Positions 26,398 to 36,443 of a stretch of 64,000 bases of DNA are shown here, piece by piece. Every line of letters starts with the position of its first letter. Within the stretch, counting starts at the first letter, position 1. The position numbers and the translations under genes are program-made. The notes beneath the pieces are model-generated. The model was not told where the DNA came from, made no database searches, and saw nothing but the letters and a program-made list of their open reading frames with translations. Source of the DNA: Halomonas organivorans (GTDB taxonomy: Bacteria; Pseudomonadota; Gammaproteobacteria; Pseudomonadales; Halomonadaceae); the NCBI RefSeq assembly GCF_014192055.1, contig NZ_JACHXM010000024.1, positions 1 to 64,000 of the forward strand. The letters are read 5' to 3'.

Positions 26398-28287
26398 GTG
26401 TTCAAGCTAGGAAAATCAACCAAGGCAAGCGTCCAGTCCAAAGACGCCAAGAGTCACGATGTTGAGGCTTCGCCCTATGTCGTTATGCGCGATGGCTCTC
26501 CTCAAGCGGCGCTGAAAATTGACAGCGTGCGTTTATCGCAAGGCGCTTTGCTCATTGAAGGTTGGGAAGCCAGTACTGCCGCGACGACATTGACACTGTG
26601 GATAGGCGGCAAGCTGCAAGATATGGCATGCTCCTATCTACCTCGCAGCGATGTAGAGGCGAGTATGCGGGATGCCAATTCGCAGTTGAATTGCCACGGC
26701 TTCCTGCTCAAGATTTCCATTCCCTCGATTTCATTGCAACAGCTGCGCCTTGGGTGGCAATTGGCCGAAGATCGTGAGCCTAGGCTATTTGATTTACAGG
26801 CTCCGGCTGCGGACATGGCAGCAGCAGCTCCGTTGCCTTCCCAAGCGGGTTCAGTGCATAAGCCTGGCCCTGGGCCAGCAGAGCAAACAGTTGCTCCTCA
26901 AGATGCGGATTCCCCCTCAGGCTTTCTGCAGCGAGCACGTTGGCGGGAGCCCGATCCGCTGAAAGTGTCCGCACATCTGGATCGTTTCGGAATTATGCCC
27001 CAGCGCAGCGGCCTGTTGGCGGGTTGGGTGGTCGCTCAGCCGGGCTGGGAGCTCTGGTTGGTCGATAGCGAAGGCAACGTCGAGTCGCTGGATAAAGCCC
27101 TGCGCTATCAGCGCGAGGATATCGTCGAGCTTTTTCGCGCCCAATTTGGCCAGCATACGGTGGATGCGGGGTTCGTCATGCCTTGGCCTTTTCCCCTGAT
27201 GCCTGGAGCAGTGCTCAGGCTTGTGGCCTATCACCGTGAGACGGCGCAGGCCTTTGAGGCTGTTCGCGGCACGCCGGAAGAGGTCTCAAGCGATCCCGAA
27301 GGATATGCCCGTTGGGCCTTCACGGTACCCACACCGGCTGAGAAATTCGATGAGCGGCTGAACCGGTGGGAAGGTGCACTGATCGAGGAGCTGCTGGTGG
27401 AGAGAAGGGCCTACTTCGATGCCAGTGGCACTGAGCCAGAAGTACAGGTACTGGGGACTCCTCCCTCGGATCCGACCCTTAGCCTGATTATCCCCTTGTA
27501 CAACCGGTGGGATTTCCTGGAGCATCAGCTGTTAGCCTTTTCGCGGGATCCTGAGCTGCTTGAGAGCACCGAGATTCTTTATGTCGTTGATGATCCGCGA
27601 ATTCTAACGGCCATCAGCAATGAAGTGGAAAACCTCCACCAATTGTATAATGTGCCTTTCAAGCTGATATGGGGGCATCGTAACCGGGGCTTTTCCGGTG
27701 CCAACAATCTCGGTGTGAGCATCAGTCGAGGTCGGCAGGTGCTGCTGCTCAATAGTGATGCATTTCCGACGAGCCCAGGGTGGGCCAATCATCTTAGTCA
27801 GCTTCTGGATGCCCATCCGGAATACGGCATGCTGGGAGCGCGCTTGCTGAATCCTGAGGGAGGCATGCAGCATGCCGGCATGGTGTTCTTCTATTCGAGC
27901 TCCTGGCAGGTATGGCTGAACAAGCATCCGCTTGCTGGCCTGGACCCTCAGTTCGACATGGTCCCCGACGGCGTAGAGGTTGCTGAGAAGCCCGCCGTCA
28001 CTGGGGCTTGCGTGATCATGTCTCGGGAGTTGTTCGACAGCGTGGGTGGGCTCGACGAAGGCTATCTGATCGGTGACTTTGAAGACTCGGATCTCTGCCT
28101 GAAGGTAATAGCCGGCGGTCACAAGGTAGGCTATGCGCCAGGTGTGGAACTTGTACATCTGGAGCGCCAGTCGTTTTCTTCTCTGGGAGATACGTCGTTC
28201 CGGACGTTGGTGGTTCGCTTCAATGCCTGGCGCCATACGCAGCGCTGGGGAGAACAGATCAAGTCGGTAATGCAGCGATTCGGTTAA
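26398..28287 (+). CDS. Glycosyltransferase family 2 (rhamnosyltransferase-like) with N-terminal accessory region
   Basis: About 629 aa. Residues 1-340 hold beta-rich accessory sequence with no catalytic motif. A GT2 domain follows: LSLIIPLYNRWDFLEHQL, NRGFSGANNLGVSISRG, VLLLNSDAFP as the metal-site region, GMLGARLLNPEGGMQHAG and GDFEDSDLCLKV. The pattern of the last three is typical of rhamnosyl- and galactofuranosyl-type GT2 enzymes. Its position directly after rmlC suits a rhamnosyltransferase, which is inference. GTG 26398 lies 7 nt after AAGGA and is preferred; GTG 26365 and 26392 are alternatives. Confidence 0.85.
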   Translation: MFKLGKSTKASVQSKDAKSHDVEASPYVVMRDGSPQAALKIDSVRLSQGALLIEGWEASTAATTLTLWIGGKLQDMACSYLPRSDVEASMRDANSQLNCHGFLLKISIPSISLQQLRLGWQLAEDREPRLFDLQAPAADMAAAAPLPSQAGSVHKPGPGPAEQTVAPQDADSPSGFLQRARWREPDPLKVSAHLDRFGIMPQRSGLLAGWVVAQPGWELWLVDSEGNVESLDKALRYQREDIVELFRAQFGQHTVDAGFVMPWPFPLMPGAVLRLVAYHRETAQAFEAVRGTPEEVSSDPEGYARWAFTVPTPAEKFDERLNRWEGALIEELLVERRAYFDASGTEPEVQVLGTPPSDPTLSLIIPLYNRWDFLEHQLLAFSRDPELLESTEILYVVDDPRILTAISNEVENLHQLYNVPFKLIWGHRNRGFSGANNLGVSISRGRQVLLLNSDAFPTSPGWANHLSQLLDAHPEYGMLGARLLNPEGGMQHAGMVFFYSSSWQVWLNKHPLAGLDPQFDMVPDGVEVAEKPAVTGACVIMSRELFDSVGGLDEGYLIGDFEDSDLCLKVIAGGHKVGYAPGVELVHLERQSFSSLGDTSFRTLVVRFNAWRHTQRWGEQIKSVMQRFG

Positions 28288-28301
28288 GGAGCGAACATCA
28301 C

Positions 28302-29681
28302 ATGGATTCAGTAACATCCCAGGGTAGACCATCGCGCGTTTTAGTGATGGCACACGGCCACCCCGACTTCTCCTTGGGGGGCGGTGAACTTGCTGCCTAC
28401 AACGTTTTCAAGGCGCTGCGTGATGATGAGAGTGTCGAGCAGGCCTGGTTCATAGCCCGCCATGACAGCGGCAATGGCCCGACTGGTGCCCTGACTCTGC
28501 GTCGCGAAGATGAATACCTGTGGCAGCAGTCGCTAGGTAACTCCTTTCTGCTCAAGGCTGCCAACAGCTATGCCGTGTGGAATGATTTTCGCCAGTTGAT
28601 TCGCGTGCTGAAACCCACAGTGGTCAATCTACATCACTATTTTCATCTGGGGATTGAGCTACTGCGGGTGATCAAGGAAGAAGATCCAGATATTCGTGTG
28701 GTGCTCACATTGCATGAATATATGGCGATTTGCCACCAGCAGGGGCAGATGGTTAAGCGAGGATCCAACAAGCTTTGCTTCCGCTCATCGCTTGAGGACT
28801 GCCATCGCTGTTTCCCGGAGTTTTCAAAAGAGCAGTTCTGGCTCCGTCGCAGTTTTATTGGTCAACACTTCGATTATGTGGACCACTTTGTTTCTCCCTC
28901 GCATTTTCTGAAGCAGCGTTATGTTGAGTGGGGGATCCCGGAAGACAAGGTCAGCGTTATCGAAAATGGTCAGTCGCCTGAAGAAAAGCTGCCTCCTCGA
29001 ACGCTTCCTGCTGTACTGAAAGTCAAGGAAGACAACGACGAAGCGGATCTGAAAGACAGAGTTGACATCGCTGAAGCGAAACTTCGCGATGAGTCTTCGG
29101 TCAAGGGATCTCGACTAAAAGCCGACAAGCCGACGCGCAACCGCCTGGCGTTCTTTGGCCAAATCAATCCCTTCAAGGGAATCGATATCTTGCTCAAGGC
29201 CATGCTCTCCATGGAAGAGGAAGAGCGCGCCAAGTTTGTTGTGGAGATTCATGGGGCTAACTTCGAGCATCAGGTCGATGACTTTAAAAGCTCTGTGATG
29301 GAAATGGCCGATACGCTAATAGAGGAAGGCTCACTGCGCTGGGTCGGTGCCTACGAGCCTTTCCAGGTTCGTGAGCGGATGCGAAATGTCGACTGGGTGA
29401 TAATCCCCTCAATATGGTGGGAGAACTCACCTATGGTTATCCAGGAAGCCTTCGTTAACGGCCGCCCAGTTATAGTGTCTGATATTGGTGGCATGAAAGA
29501 GAAGGTCACACATGGTGTGGACGGCCTGCATTTTGAAGCACGTAACTCGTTAAGCTTGGCTGAGACTCTTAGGAAAGCGGCATTTATGACAGATGAAGAG
29601 TGGATGGAGTTTTATGTTGGTGTTAAAGAACCACTAAGTTATCAAGATGCCGCTGAAGAATACAAGAAGATATTTTTTTAA
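28302..29681 (+). CDS. Glycosyltransferase family 4
   Basis: 459 aa. The acceptor domain contains HGHPDFSLGGGELAAYN, NLHHYFHLGIELL and TLHEYMAICHQQGQMV. A hydrophilic insert of about 50 residues (around KVKEDNDEADLKDRVD) precedes the donor domain, which begins LAFFGQINPFKGIDIL and ends with PSIWWENSPMVIQEAF and RPVIVSDIGGMKEKV. It starts 14 bp after the preceding GT2 gene. The 3' end becomes AT-rich, marking the left border of the second low-GC island. Confidence 0.87.
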   Translation: MDSVTSQGRPSRVLVMAHGHPDFSLGGGELAAYNVFKALRDDESVEQAWFIARHDSGNGPTGALTLRREDEYLWQQSLGNSFLLKAANSYAVWNDFRQLIRVLKPTVVNLHHYFHLGIELLRVIKEEDPDIRVVLTLHEYMAICHQQGQMVKRGSNKLCFRSSLEDCHRCFPEFSKEQFWLRRSFIGQHFDYVDHFVSPSHFLKQRYVEWGIPEDKVSVIENGQSPEEKLPPRTLPAVLKVKEDNDEADLKDRVDIAEAKLRDESSVKGSRLKADKPTRNRLAFFGQINPFKGIDILLKAMLSMEEEERAKFVVEIHGANFEHQVDDFKSSVMEMADTLIEEGSLRWVGAYEPFQVRERMRNVDWVIIPSIWWENSPMVIQEAFVNGRPVIVSDIGGMKEKVTHGVDGLHFEARNSLSLAETLRKAAFMTDEEWMEFYVGVKEPLSYQDAAEEYKKIFF

Positions 29682-29706
29682 TTATTTTTGTTTTTTGGGA
29701 TAAAAG

Positions 29707-30729
29707 ATGAGCTTTACACTCTATGTTCATGTTGGCTCCGGTAAGGCCGGGAGTTCGGCAATTCAAAAAACTTTGGCTAAACACTCGAAAGAGCTAGAGA
29801 GTCAAGGTGTGAAGTATTTGGGGTTAATGCTAGAGCGCTTTGAAAACCCTTCTGCAAGTTGGCAAAAGCCTTATGGATGGCCTATCTATAGAAAGAACCC
29901 GTCCAAGAATCTGGCTGAGCTGATAGATTGCTTAAGAGTTAATATCTCATCGATGATAAGCAATGGCTGGAGAGCTGCAATCTGGTCTAATGAGTCTCTC
30001 TTTGGCCAATTTGATCTATTGGAAGAGGTTAGAAAGCTGGGTGTTGAGCTTTCTTTTGATGTCAAGGTGGTTTGTTACTTTAGAAACCATGTTTCGTGGG
30101 CTTTGTCTGCTTACAAGCAATGGGGTATAAAGCACAAAACCTATTCTGGACGCATTCAGTCATTCAATGAATGGCACCGTAGTCGTGGCATAAACTTCTC
30201 ATCTGTTGCGAAAAGATGGAGAAGCTTGTTTGGTGAAAGCTTTATCGTCAAAAACTATGACTCAGAAAATGATCTGGCTCTAGGGTTTCTTGAATTATGC
30301 GGTGTTGATGTAAGCTCTGTTGGTTATAGCCGTTCACTGGAGAATAAAACACCTCAGAAATTACCGCTAACTTTGTGGGCTATCTATAACAATCAGTTCG
30401 AAGGCGAGGTGCTGCCCGATCAGCTTCAACCATTTTTGAAACGCTCGGGTCTGTTGGACTCTGAGATAAAAGGGGTGTCTTATAATAGTCTTATGCCCTC
30501 TGTTTCAGATTCAGAAGACTTGGCAGAGAGTTACACAGATGACTTGACCAAGTTGAATGAGATTCTTGCTGATTCAGGAGAACCACCGCTCAAATTTTCT
30601 AGCGCGCACAAAGCTGAAGACCCCGTCTCGCAAGACGATTTGATTGCAGCGTTGCTAATGGCTCTAGTTAAGCACGATGCTGAAATTAGAGGTTTGCGAC
30701 GGAAGCTTAAAGCTCTGGAGGATAAGTGA
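29707..30729 (+). CDS. Sulfotransferase-like protein (PAPS-type P-loop)
   Basis: 340 aa. LYVHVGSGKAGSSAIQKTL at the N-terminus is the 5'-PSB loop, and KVVCYFRNHVSWALSAYKQW near residue 125 is the 3'-PSB R..S motif. It closely parallels the N-terminus of the proteins at 11769 and 32386. A basic helical tail (RRKLKALEDK) ends the protein. It is AT-rich and overlaps the pyruvyltransferase gene by one base (TGATG). It probably sulfates a capsule sugar; the acceptor is unknown. Confidence 0.68.
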   Translation: MSFTLYVHVGSGKAGSSAIQKTLAKHSKELESQGVKYLGLMLERFENPSASWQKPYGWPIYRKNPSKNLAELIDCLRVNISSMISNGWRAAIWSNESLFGQFDLLEEVRKLGVELSFDVKVVCYFRNHVSWALSAYKQWGIKHKTYSGRIQSFNEWHRSRGINFSSVAKRWRSLFGESFIVKNYDSENDLALGFLELCGVDVSSVGYSRSLENKTPQKLPLTLWAIYNNQFEGEVLPDQLQPFLKRSGLLDSEIKGVSYNSLMPSVSDSEDLAESYTDDLTKLNEILADSGEPPLKFSSAHKAEDPVSQDDLIAALLMALVKHDAEIRGLRRKLKALEDK

Positions 30730-31883
30730 TGAAGTTCAGTATTGCGGGGTTAGATGTTTCAAGTTTGTGTGCTCCTAAAAATATTGACGAATTCCGGTCA
30801 AGTTTTTCAATGAATTCTGGGAACTTACTTTTCCATTATGCGGCGGAAAAAATAGTAAAGCTTAGCCCAAAAAAATACAACTGGTCGTTAAAAGGAGCCA
30901 GCAAAGACAATAAGTGTGGTGGTGTGATTATTCCGATGGCTAACCACCTTGGCACACATGTTGATTTATCAAATAAAGGTCCAAATTTGAATGATGTTGA
31001 TGTTCCTGTGGTTGTTTTAGGGTTGGGGTCACAGTTTTCATCTTCTAAAGTTTCCCATTTTAATGAGATACCAGAAGGGAGTGTTCGTTGGCTGAAAAAA
31101 GCTGCAGACCTGTCTTGTGGCGGAAAAAACATAGCTGTAAGAGGTGTCTTTACTTATAAGTTATTAAAAAAGCTTGGTCTGGAAGATAGTGTCGAAGTTA
31201 CGGGTTGTCAGTCTAATTTCATTAACCCAAGCGATAGCTTGGGTGAAGAATTATTTAATAAATTCAACTCTTTGACAAGGTCTCAGTTGCGTGATGGAAT
31301 TTGCGTGACTGCTGGAAATTACAATCGGAGAGACTTGGCAAAGTTAGAGCAAAGCCTTATTGAGCTTATAAAAGGTAGGTCCTCCAGCTATGTCGTTCAG
31401 AACCCCAAGCATTTGATTTCATTGTCCAGTGGCTGGGGCGATGGTGTGCCGGAGAAAGTTTTGCAAGATATTCAAACAGCTTGGCTTCCGGATGTTGACT
31501 TAGATTTATTGCCAAGCTGGTTCCAATACCATTCTTCAGTTTTTATTTCTGTTCCTCAATGGCTTTTCGAAATGTCTAAGAAAAGTTTTGTAGTTGGAAC
31601 TAGAATTCACGGTGTCCAAGCTGCAATTCAGGCAGGCACCCCTGCATTATGCTTATGCATAGATAGTAGGACAAAAGAGTTATGTGAGTTTATGAAGGTG
31701 CCCCATGTTGATGCTGCTAATTATCATGATGGCATTAGTTTTGATGATATTTTGTCGGAATTTAGGTCTTGGGATTATATCCAGTTCGATGAAAATCGAA
31801 AGCGCCTTGCTAGAAAAATGAAAAGATTTCTTGTTAGTAATGGTGTGGCCCCTTCGGAACATATGCTTGCTGTGTGTAAGTAA
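30729..31883 (+). CDS. Polysaccharide pyruvyltransferase family protein
   Basis: 384 aa. The protein shows the GT-B-like pattern of the CsaB/PssM pyruvyltransferase family: an N-terminal stretch GNLLFHYAAEKIV (usually GDxxI), VVVLGLGSQF, NIAVRGVFTYKLLKKLG, VTGCQSNF and FVVGTRIHGVQAAIQAGTPALCL with the family's conserved histidine. It would transfer pyruvate from PEP onto a sugar as an acidic ketal. ATG 30729 overlaps the preceding stop; GTG 30726 is the alternative. It belongs to the AT-rich island. Confidence 0.75.
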   Translation: MKFSIAGLDVSSLCAPKNIDEFRSSFSMNSGNLLFHYAAEKIVKLSPKKYNWSLKGASKDNKCGGVIIPMANHLGTHVDLSNKGPNLNDVDVPVVVLGLGSQFSSSKVSHFNEIPEGSVRWLKKAADLSCGGKNIAVRGVFTYKLLKKLGLEDSVEVTGCQSNFINPSDSLGEELFNKFNSLTRSQLRDGICVTAGNYNRRDLAKLEQSLIELIKGRSSSYVVQNPKHLISLSSGWGDGVPEKVLQDIQTAWLPDVDLDLLPSWFQYHSSVFISVPQWLFEMSKKSFVVGTRIHGVQAAIQAGTPALCLCIDSRTKELCEFMKVPHVDAANYHDGISFDDILSEFRSWDYIQFDENRKRLARKMKRFLVSNGVAPSEHMLAVCK

Positions 31884-32385
31884 ACCCTTCAGCTAACTCT
31901 TTGGAGATTTTAGGAGGTCATATAAATAATTTTTTATGACTAAGATTTATACGTTTGCGGGGATGGGCCTGCGTGTCTACTCGTCTGGGTGAAAATAATG
32001 CGAACGTAGCTATGAGTATATAGAGCGGAGGTGAGGTCGCTTGTCGTCAGTTGAGCCTGATATCCCTTCCCACCTAGGCATTAAGTGCGTCTCAGTGTGA
32101 CTTTTTTTGCTAAGGGTGAATTTTTTGTAATGTGTTATTGGTGTGCTAGGTCGTGTTTTTATCAGGTGCGTATTTTTCCTTCAATCATAAGAAAGACCTG
32201 GCTGTGAGAGTTCTGTCAAGTATTGTTGCTTTTAGTGATTTCAGGCTTCGCTAGATTAATTTTGCGACATATTATAGTGTTGTCAGTTGTGGTTGATGCT
32301 GATAGGAATGATCGGTCGGGTGTAATTGTAAGGCGACTAACGTAACGCATAGTGCTGGCTGTATTATTTTAGGTTGAATATCTAC
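31884..32385. other. AT-rich 0.5-kb gap without a gene
   Basis: No convincing open reading frame on either strand. A perfect AGGAGGT Shine-Dalgarno-like motif at 31912-31918 has no start codon at a usable distance; the nearest ATG (31936) opens only a 16-codon frame. The region looks like decayed DNA at the right border of the AT-rich island. It may also carry a promoter for the next gene (an ATTATAG-like hexamer near 32270), but no paired -35 box is convincing. Confidence 0.4.
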
Positions 32386-33786
32386 ATGATCAAACGTGTG
32401 ATTCGAACTCTGCGTTCTTCCACAAAGACCGGCGATCCAGTTGATGTGGTGTTACATATTGGTGCGCCAAAGTGTGGTTCTTCGGCCATTCAGCGTTTCT
32501 GTGTTTCGCACCGCGATAAGCTGCTGGCGTTGGGTTATTACTACCCCGAGCATACCCTGGATATCAATGGGGTGTCGGGGGGGCATACCCAAGTGGCTGG
32601 CCCCCTATTAAGTGGGAAGCAGGAGCAGGCAGGTGCCACTTTCCAGCGTTGGCTGAAAGAAGCACGCGGGCATCAAGCGACCCTGATGCTGTCCGCTGAG
32701 GCCTTTTATGGCCAGCACGAGGCGATGGCAGAGATCTGCCAGGGGCTGCGCGTCAAGGTGATAGCCTTTCTGCGACATCCAGTGGATTATCTTCTGGCCA
32801 ATCACAATCAGGGCATCAAGCGCCATCATAGTACTCGTCGGCTGGGTGACTTGTTGCCTGAATTTCTGGGACGGTCAGCGGGGCACCTGGCTGGTTTGCC
32901 CCTGCTCCAGTGGGCCGAGGCGTTCGGCGACGAGAACTGTTGTTTCATGGCCTACCAGTCGCCAAGCTCGGGTGGAGCACCGGTACAGGGGCGTTTCCTT
33001 CAAGTCTTGGGTATTTCAGATGAGGACGTTTCCTCGCTGCTGGAACATTCGGAAGGAATCACCAACCGCAGTTACGTGAAGTCGGCACTGGAGCTCAAGC
33101 GACTGCTCAATACCGTGCTGGAAGAGGCGCCGGATAGTCTGGCTCATCAAGTCGACTGGAGCCTCCAGGGTTACTCTGATCGCGCTCAAGATGAGTACGG
33201 CTATACGGTTGCCGATCTCACCACGGAGATGCGCGAGCGCCTGGAGCAGCACCTGCTCAAGCAGATGACCCCCGTCGTGGAAAGATTCCCCGAACTCAAG
33301 GCTGCTGCCGAGCTGCCACATGAGGGAGGGCGTGCCGCCGGCGCTGGCGTGCTGGACCTGAGAGCACCGCTGGCGGCGCTGCAAGCGGATGCTCCCAAGG
33401 CCGTGCAGGAAATCCGTGTGCGTGCCGTGGAGCTTCGTGATCAGGGGCGGCAGGATTATGCGTTCTGCAAGCTACTGGACATCCTGGGTATCGAGTTCAG
33501 TGAACCCGCCGGTGAGAAACCGACGCCAGGGCTGACCGAACATCAGCGCAAGACGCTGAACAAGGACAACGCAGGTGAGGCGGATTACCTGCGCGAGCTC
33601 GCGGTGCTGCTGGAGCGGCAAGGGCTGCTGGAGGATGCGCTGTTTGCCATCGAGCGCGCCTTGCAAAAGCGGCCAACGGGTCTTGGCATCCAGAATATCA
33701 AGGCACGCATCGAGAAAAAGTTGCAGAGCAGAGAGACCGGACTCACGGCCTTGACGGATCGTACTGCTGAAGCGAGTGATCAATGA
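32386..33786 (+). CDS. Sulfotransferase-like protein with C-terminal helical repeat region
   Basis: About 466 aa. VVLHIGAPKCGSSAIQRFC near residue 22 is the PAPS 5'-phosphosulfate loop, and VKVIAFLRHPVDYLLANHNQ near 125 is the R-x-P 3'-phosphate motif. The last 150 residues are helical and TPR-like (ELAVLLERQGLLEDALFAIE). ATG 32386 is preferred to TTG 32374. Unlike its relatives at 11769 and 29707 it has the high GC of the resident locus. The stop overlaps the next GT2 gene (ATGA). Confidence 0.72.
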   Translation: MIKRVIRTLRSSTKTGDPVDVVLHIGAPKCGSSAIQRFCVSHRDKLLALGYYYPEHTLDINGVSGGHTQVAGPLLSGKQEQAGATFQRWLKEARGHQATLMLSAEAFYGQHEAMAEICQGLRVKVIAFLRHPVDYLLANHNQGIKRHHSTRRLGDLLPEFLGRSAGHLAGLPLLQWAEAFGDENCCFMAYQSPSSGGAPVQGRFLQVLGISDEDVSSLLEHSEGITNRSYVKSALELKRLLNTVLEEAPDSLAHQVDWSLQGYSDRAQDEYGYTVADLTTEMRERLEQHLLKQMTPVVERFPELKAAAELPHEGGRAAGAGVLDLRAPLAALQADAPKAVQEIRVRAVELRDQGRQDYAFCKLLDILGIEFSEPAGEKPTPGLTEHQRKTLNKDNAGEADYLRELAVLLERQGLLEDALFAIERALQKRPTGLGIQNIKARIEKKLQSRETGLTALTDRTAEASDQ

Positions 33787-36092
33787 AGCCTTGGAAGCAC
33801 TGGTGGTTGGTTCAAGGCTCACGCTGGTTGGCCGATCGATTGGACGATACGCCCTTGGTGCGCTTGCCGTCCCGTTACTTTACCCCCCACTGTGAGCTAC
33901 GCCGAGAGAATGCGGAAGACACGGGTTTTGACTGGCAGGCGACCGGTGCTGATCCGCAGTTTCTGCTTCGCCGTCGACTGCCATTACCCGGCTGGCAGAT
34001 GCTCGAAGTGGCGATGGACCATGATCAGCCCAGCGTGGCGGTGAAGCTCTACCTTGACACCGGTAATGGTTTCAGTGAGGAAGAAAGCATCTACTTGCCG
34101 CTCAAGAGTGGCCGAGTGACCAAGCGGATGTTCTACGTTCCCAAGCGGCTCAAGGCGCTGCGCTTCGATCCCATGGGTAGTGAGGGGCGCTTCACCCTGC
34201 AGCATCTGCGTATTGCCTGGTTGACCCCCTGGTTTGCCCAGGACCGGCTCGCGCAGCGGCTGTCGAATATGCACTTCCGCTGGCGAGATGTGACCAAGAA
34301 CGATGTCATTACGGCGCTGAAGCATCACGCTCGGAAAGACGGTTGCCACTGGCGTGACCTGGCGCTGGAGCACTATGAAGCGACCTTCGAGCGGCGCACG
34401 GTTCGTCACAGCTACACCCAGTGGTTGAAAACGCGCCGCGAGCTGGGGCCTTACAGGATGCGACGTGTCATCGACAAGCTGCCTCGTCAGCCGCTGATTT
34501 CGATCCTGGTGCCGGTGTATAACCCTCGCATCGAGTGGCTTCGCAAGTGCCTCGACTCGGTGCTGGATCAGGTCTATCCCCATTGGCAACTTTGCATCGC
34601 GGATGATGCCTCCACCGACCCGGACGTTGGCAAGCTGCTGGCGGAGTATGCCGAGCGTGATTCACGCATTCGCGTCGCGATACGCGAACGCAACGGCCAT
34701 ATCTGTGCGGCCAGCAATACGGCGCTGGAGATGGCCGAGGGTGAGTTTACCGCCTTGCTCGATCACGACGACTGCCTGTCTGAGGCGGCACTGTTCCACG
34801 TCGTGGAGGCCTTGCATCGTCATCCCGATGCGGGAGTGCTCTACAGTGACGAAGACAAGATTGCCGACGATGGCAACCGGATCGATCCACACTTCAAGCC
34901 TCAGTGGAATCCCGACCTGTTGCTGGCCCAGAACTATCTCTCGCACCTGGGCGTGTACCGCACTTCCCTGATGCGTGAGGTGGGGGGATTTCGCGAGGGC
35001 TTCGAGGGCAGCCAGGATCATGACCTGGCTCTGCGTTGCACGGCGCGGCTCGAGGCGCAGCAGATCGTGCACGTGCCCCATGTGCTGTATCACTGGCGGG
35101 CGGGCGAGGGCTCCACGGCGCTGGCCAGCGGAGAAAAGGATTACACCAGCGAGGCCGGCCTGAGGGCGGTGGCATCTTACCTGGAAGCGCATGCGCCGGA
35201 GGCGCGGGTGCGACATGGCCATTTCGCGAACACCTACCGCGTGCAGTGGCCGTTGCCGTCGCCGGCGCCGCTGGTGAGCCTGCTGGTGCCGACTCGGGAC
35301 CGGGTCGAGATCCTCAAGCCCTGCGTCGATGCGATCCTCGAGCGCACCGACTACCCGAACCTGGAGGTGCTGATCCTCGACAACCAGAGCGAGTGCGCTG
35401 ACACGCTGGCCTATATGGAGGAAGTCGCCAAGCGCGATGAGCGGGTCCGGGTGCTGCGCTGGAACCACCCCTTCAACTACTCGGCCATCAACAATTTCGG
35501 TGCGCGTCATGCCCGGGGCGAGATCCTGGGGCTGGTCAACAACGATATCGAACCGATCAACGCCGACTGGCTGTGCGAGATGGTGCGTCAGGTGAGCCGC
35601 GCCGAGATCGGCTGCGTGGGGGCCAAGCTGTATTACCCCAACGACACGCTTCAGCACGGCGGCGTGATCCTGGGCATCGGCGGTGTGGCCGGGCATGCCC
35701 ACAAGTATTTCAGTCGGCACTCGCCGGGCTATTTCACCCGCTTGCATCTGGCGCATGGGCTATCGGCCGTCACCGGCGCCTGCTTGCTGGTGCGTCGTGA
35801 GGTCTTCGAGGCGGTCGGCGGGCTCAATGAGGAGCACCTGGCGGTGGCCTTCAACGACGTCGACTTTTGCCTCAAGGTGCGCGAAGCCGGATATCGCAAT
35901 CTGTGGACACCCTATGCCGAGCTTTACCATCACGAGTCGATCTCTCGCGGCGCCGATGACGATCCGACCAAGCGTGCCAGGGCGAATTCCGAAGCCGACT
36001 ATATGCGCCGTACCTGGGGCGAAGCGCTGGATCAGGATCCGGCTTACAACCCTAATCTGACGCTAGTGCATGAGGATTTTTCCCTACGCTAG
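33783..36092 (+). CDS. Double-domain glycosyltransferase family 2
   Basis: 769 aa. After an N-terminal region of about 235 residues there are two complete GT2 domains. The first (about 238-475) starts LISILVPVYNPRIEWL and has CIADDASTD, the DXD-like LLDHDDCLSEAAL, YSDEDKI and EGSQDHDLALR. The second (about 495-745) starts LVSLLVPTRDRVEIL and has LILDNQSE, NYSAINNFGARHARGEIL, LVNNDIEP, GCVGAKLYYPNDTLQHGG and AFNDVDFCLKV. This is the architecture of chain-extending enzymes such as O-antigen or capsule rhamnosyl/galactosyl transferases that add two residues. Confidence 0.9.
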   Translation: MKPWKHWWLVQGSRWLADRLDDTPLVRLPSRYFTPHCELRRENAEDTGFDWQATGADPQFLLRRRLPLPGWQMLEVAMDHDQPSVAVKLYLDTGNGFSEEESIYLPLKSGRVTKRMFYVPKRLKALRFDPMGSEGRFTLQHLRIAWLTPWFAQDRLAQRLSNMHFRWRDVTKNDVITALKHHARKDGCHWRDLALEHYEATFERRTVRHSYTQWLKTRRELGPYRMRRVIDKLPRQPLISILVPVYNPRIEWLRKCLDSVLDQVYPHWQLCIADDASTDPDVGKLLAEYAERDSRIRVAIRERNGHICAASNTALEMAEGEFTALLDHDDCLSEAALFHVVEALHRHPDAGVLYSDEDKIADDGNRIDPHFKPQWNPDLLLAQNYLSHLGVYRTSLMREVGGFREGFEGSQDHDLALRCTARLEAQQIVHVPHVLYHWRAGEGSTALASGEKDYTSEAGLRAVASYLEAHAPEARVRHGHFANTYRVQWPLPSPAPLVSLLVPTRDRVEILKPCVDAILERTDYPNLEVLILDNQSECADTLAYMEEVAKRDERVRVLRWNHPFNYSAINNFGARHARGEILGLVNNDIEPINADWLCEMVRQVSRAEIGCVGAKLYYPNDTLQHGGVILGIGGVAGHAHKYFSRHSPGYFTRLHLAHGLSAVTGACLLVRREVFEAVGGLNEEHLAVAFNDVDFCLKVREAGYRNLWTPYAELYHHESISRGADDDPTKRARANSEADYMRRTWGEALDQDPAYNPNLTLVHEDFSLR

Positions 36093-36137
36093 CGGCTATC
36101 CCTTTACGGTATCACGCCACCGTGGGCGGTCTTTCCC

Positions 36138-36443
36138 ATGTTCGAACTGAATACGACCCACCTGGAGCATTTCACCATCGGTATCGGCATCCAGTTGTTG
36201 CTGTGGCCGGTGTTCGGGCGCTGGGCAGCGGCTGGCATGTCGGTGGCGGTGTTCCTGGGGCGCGAGATTGCCCAGCATGAAGCCAAGGGCGGGGGCGGTA
36301 ACGCCGTGCCCTGGTACTACGGTCTGGTGTATCACTGGAACATGGATTCGGTTCTGGATGTGGCGGCGCCGCTGGCCGGTTGCGTGTTATTGGCGCTGGC
36401 GGTCAGGAACTGGCTGCCCTTGAAAGGAGTAAAACGTGGTTGA
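36138..36443 (+). CDS. Small membrane protein of unknown function
   Basis: 101 aa with two or three hydrophobic segments (IGIGIQLLLWPVFGRWAAAG, then DVAAPLAGCVLLALAV) and a charged loop between. I do not recognise a family. No good Shine-Dalgarno sequence precedes ATG 36138, but the frame overlaps the following P450 gene by 8 nt, which supports a real gene in the same operon. A membrane partner for the P450 or dioxygenase is a guess. Confidence 0.55.
   Translation: MFELNTTHLEHFTIGIGIQLLLWPVFGRWAAAGMSVAVFLGREIAQHEAKGGGGNAVPWYYGLVYHWNMDSVLDVAAPLAGCVLLALAVRNWLPLKGVKRG

Noticed and set aside
34662..35756. A 364-codon minus-strand frame inside the double GT2 gene
   Set aside because: It is antisense to a complete two-domain GT2 protein, with only compositional bias.
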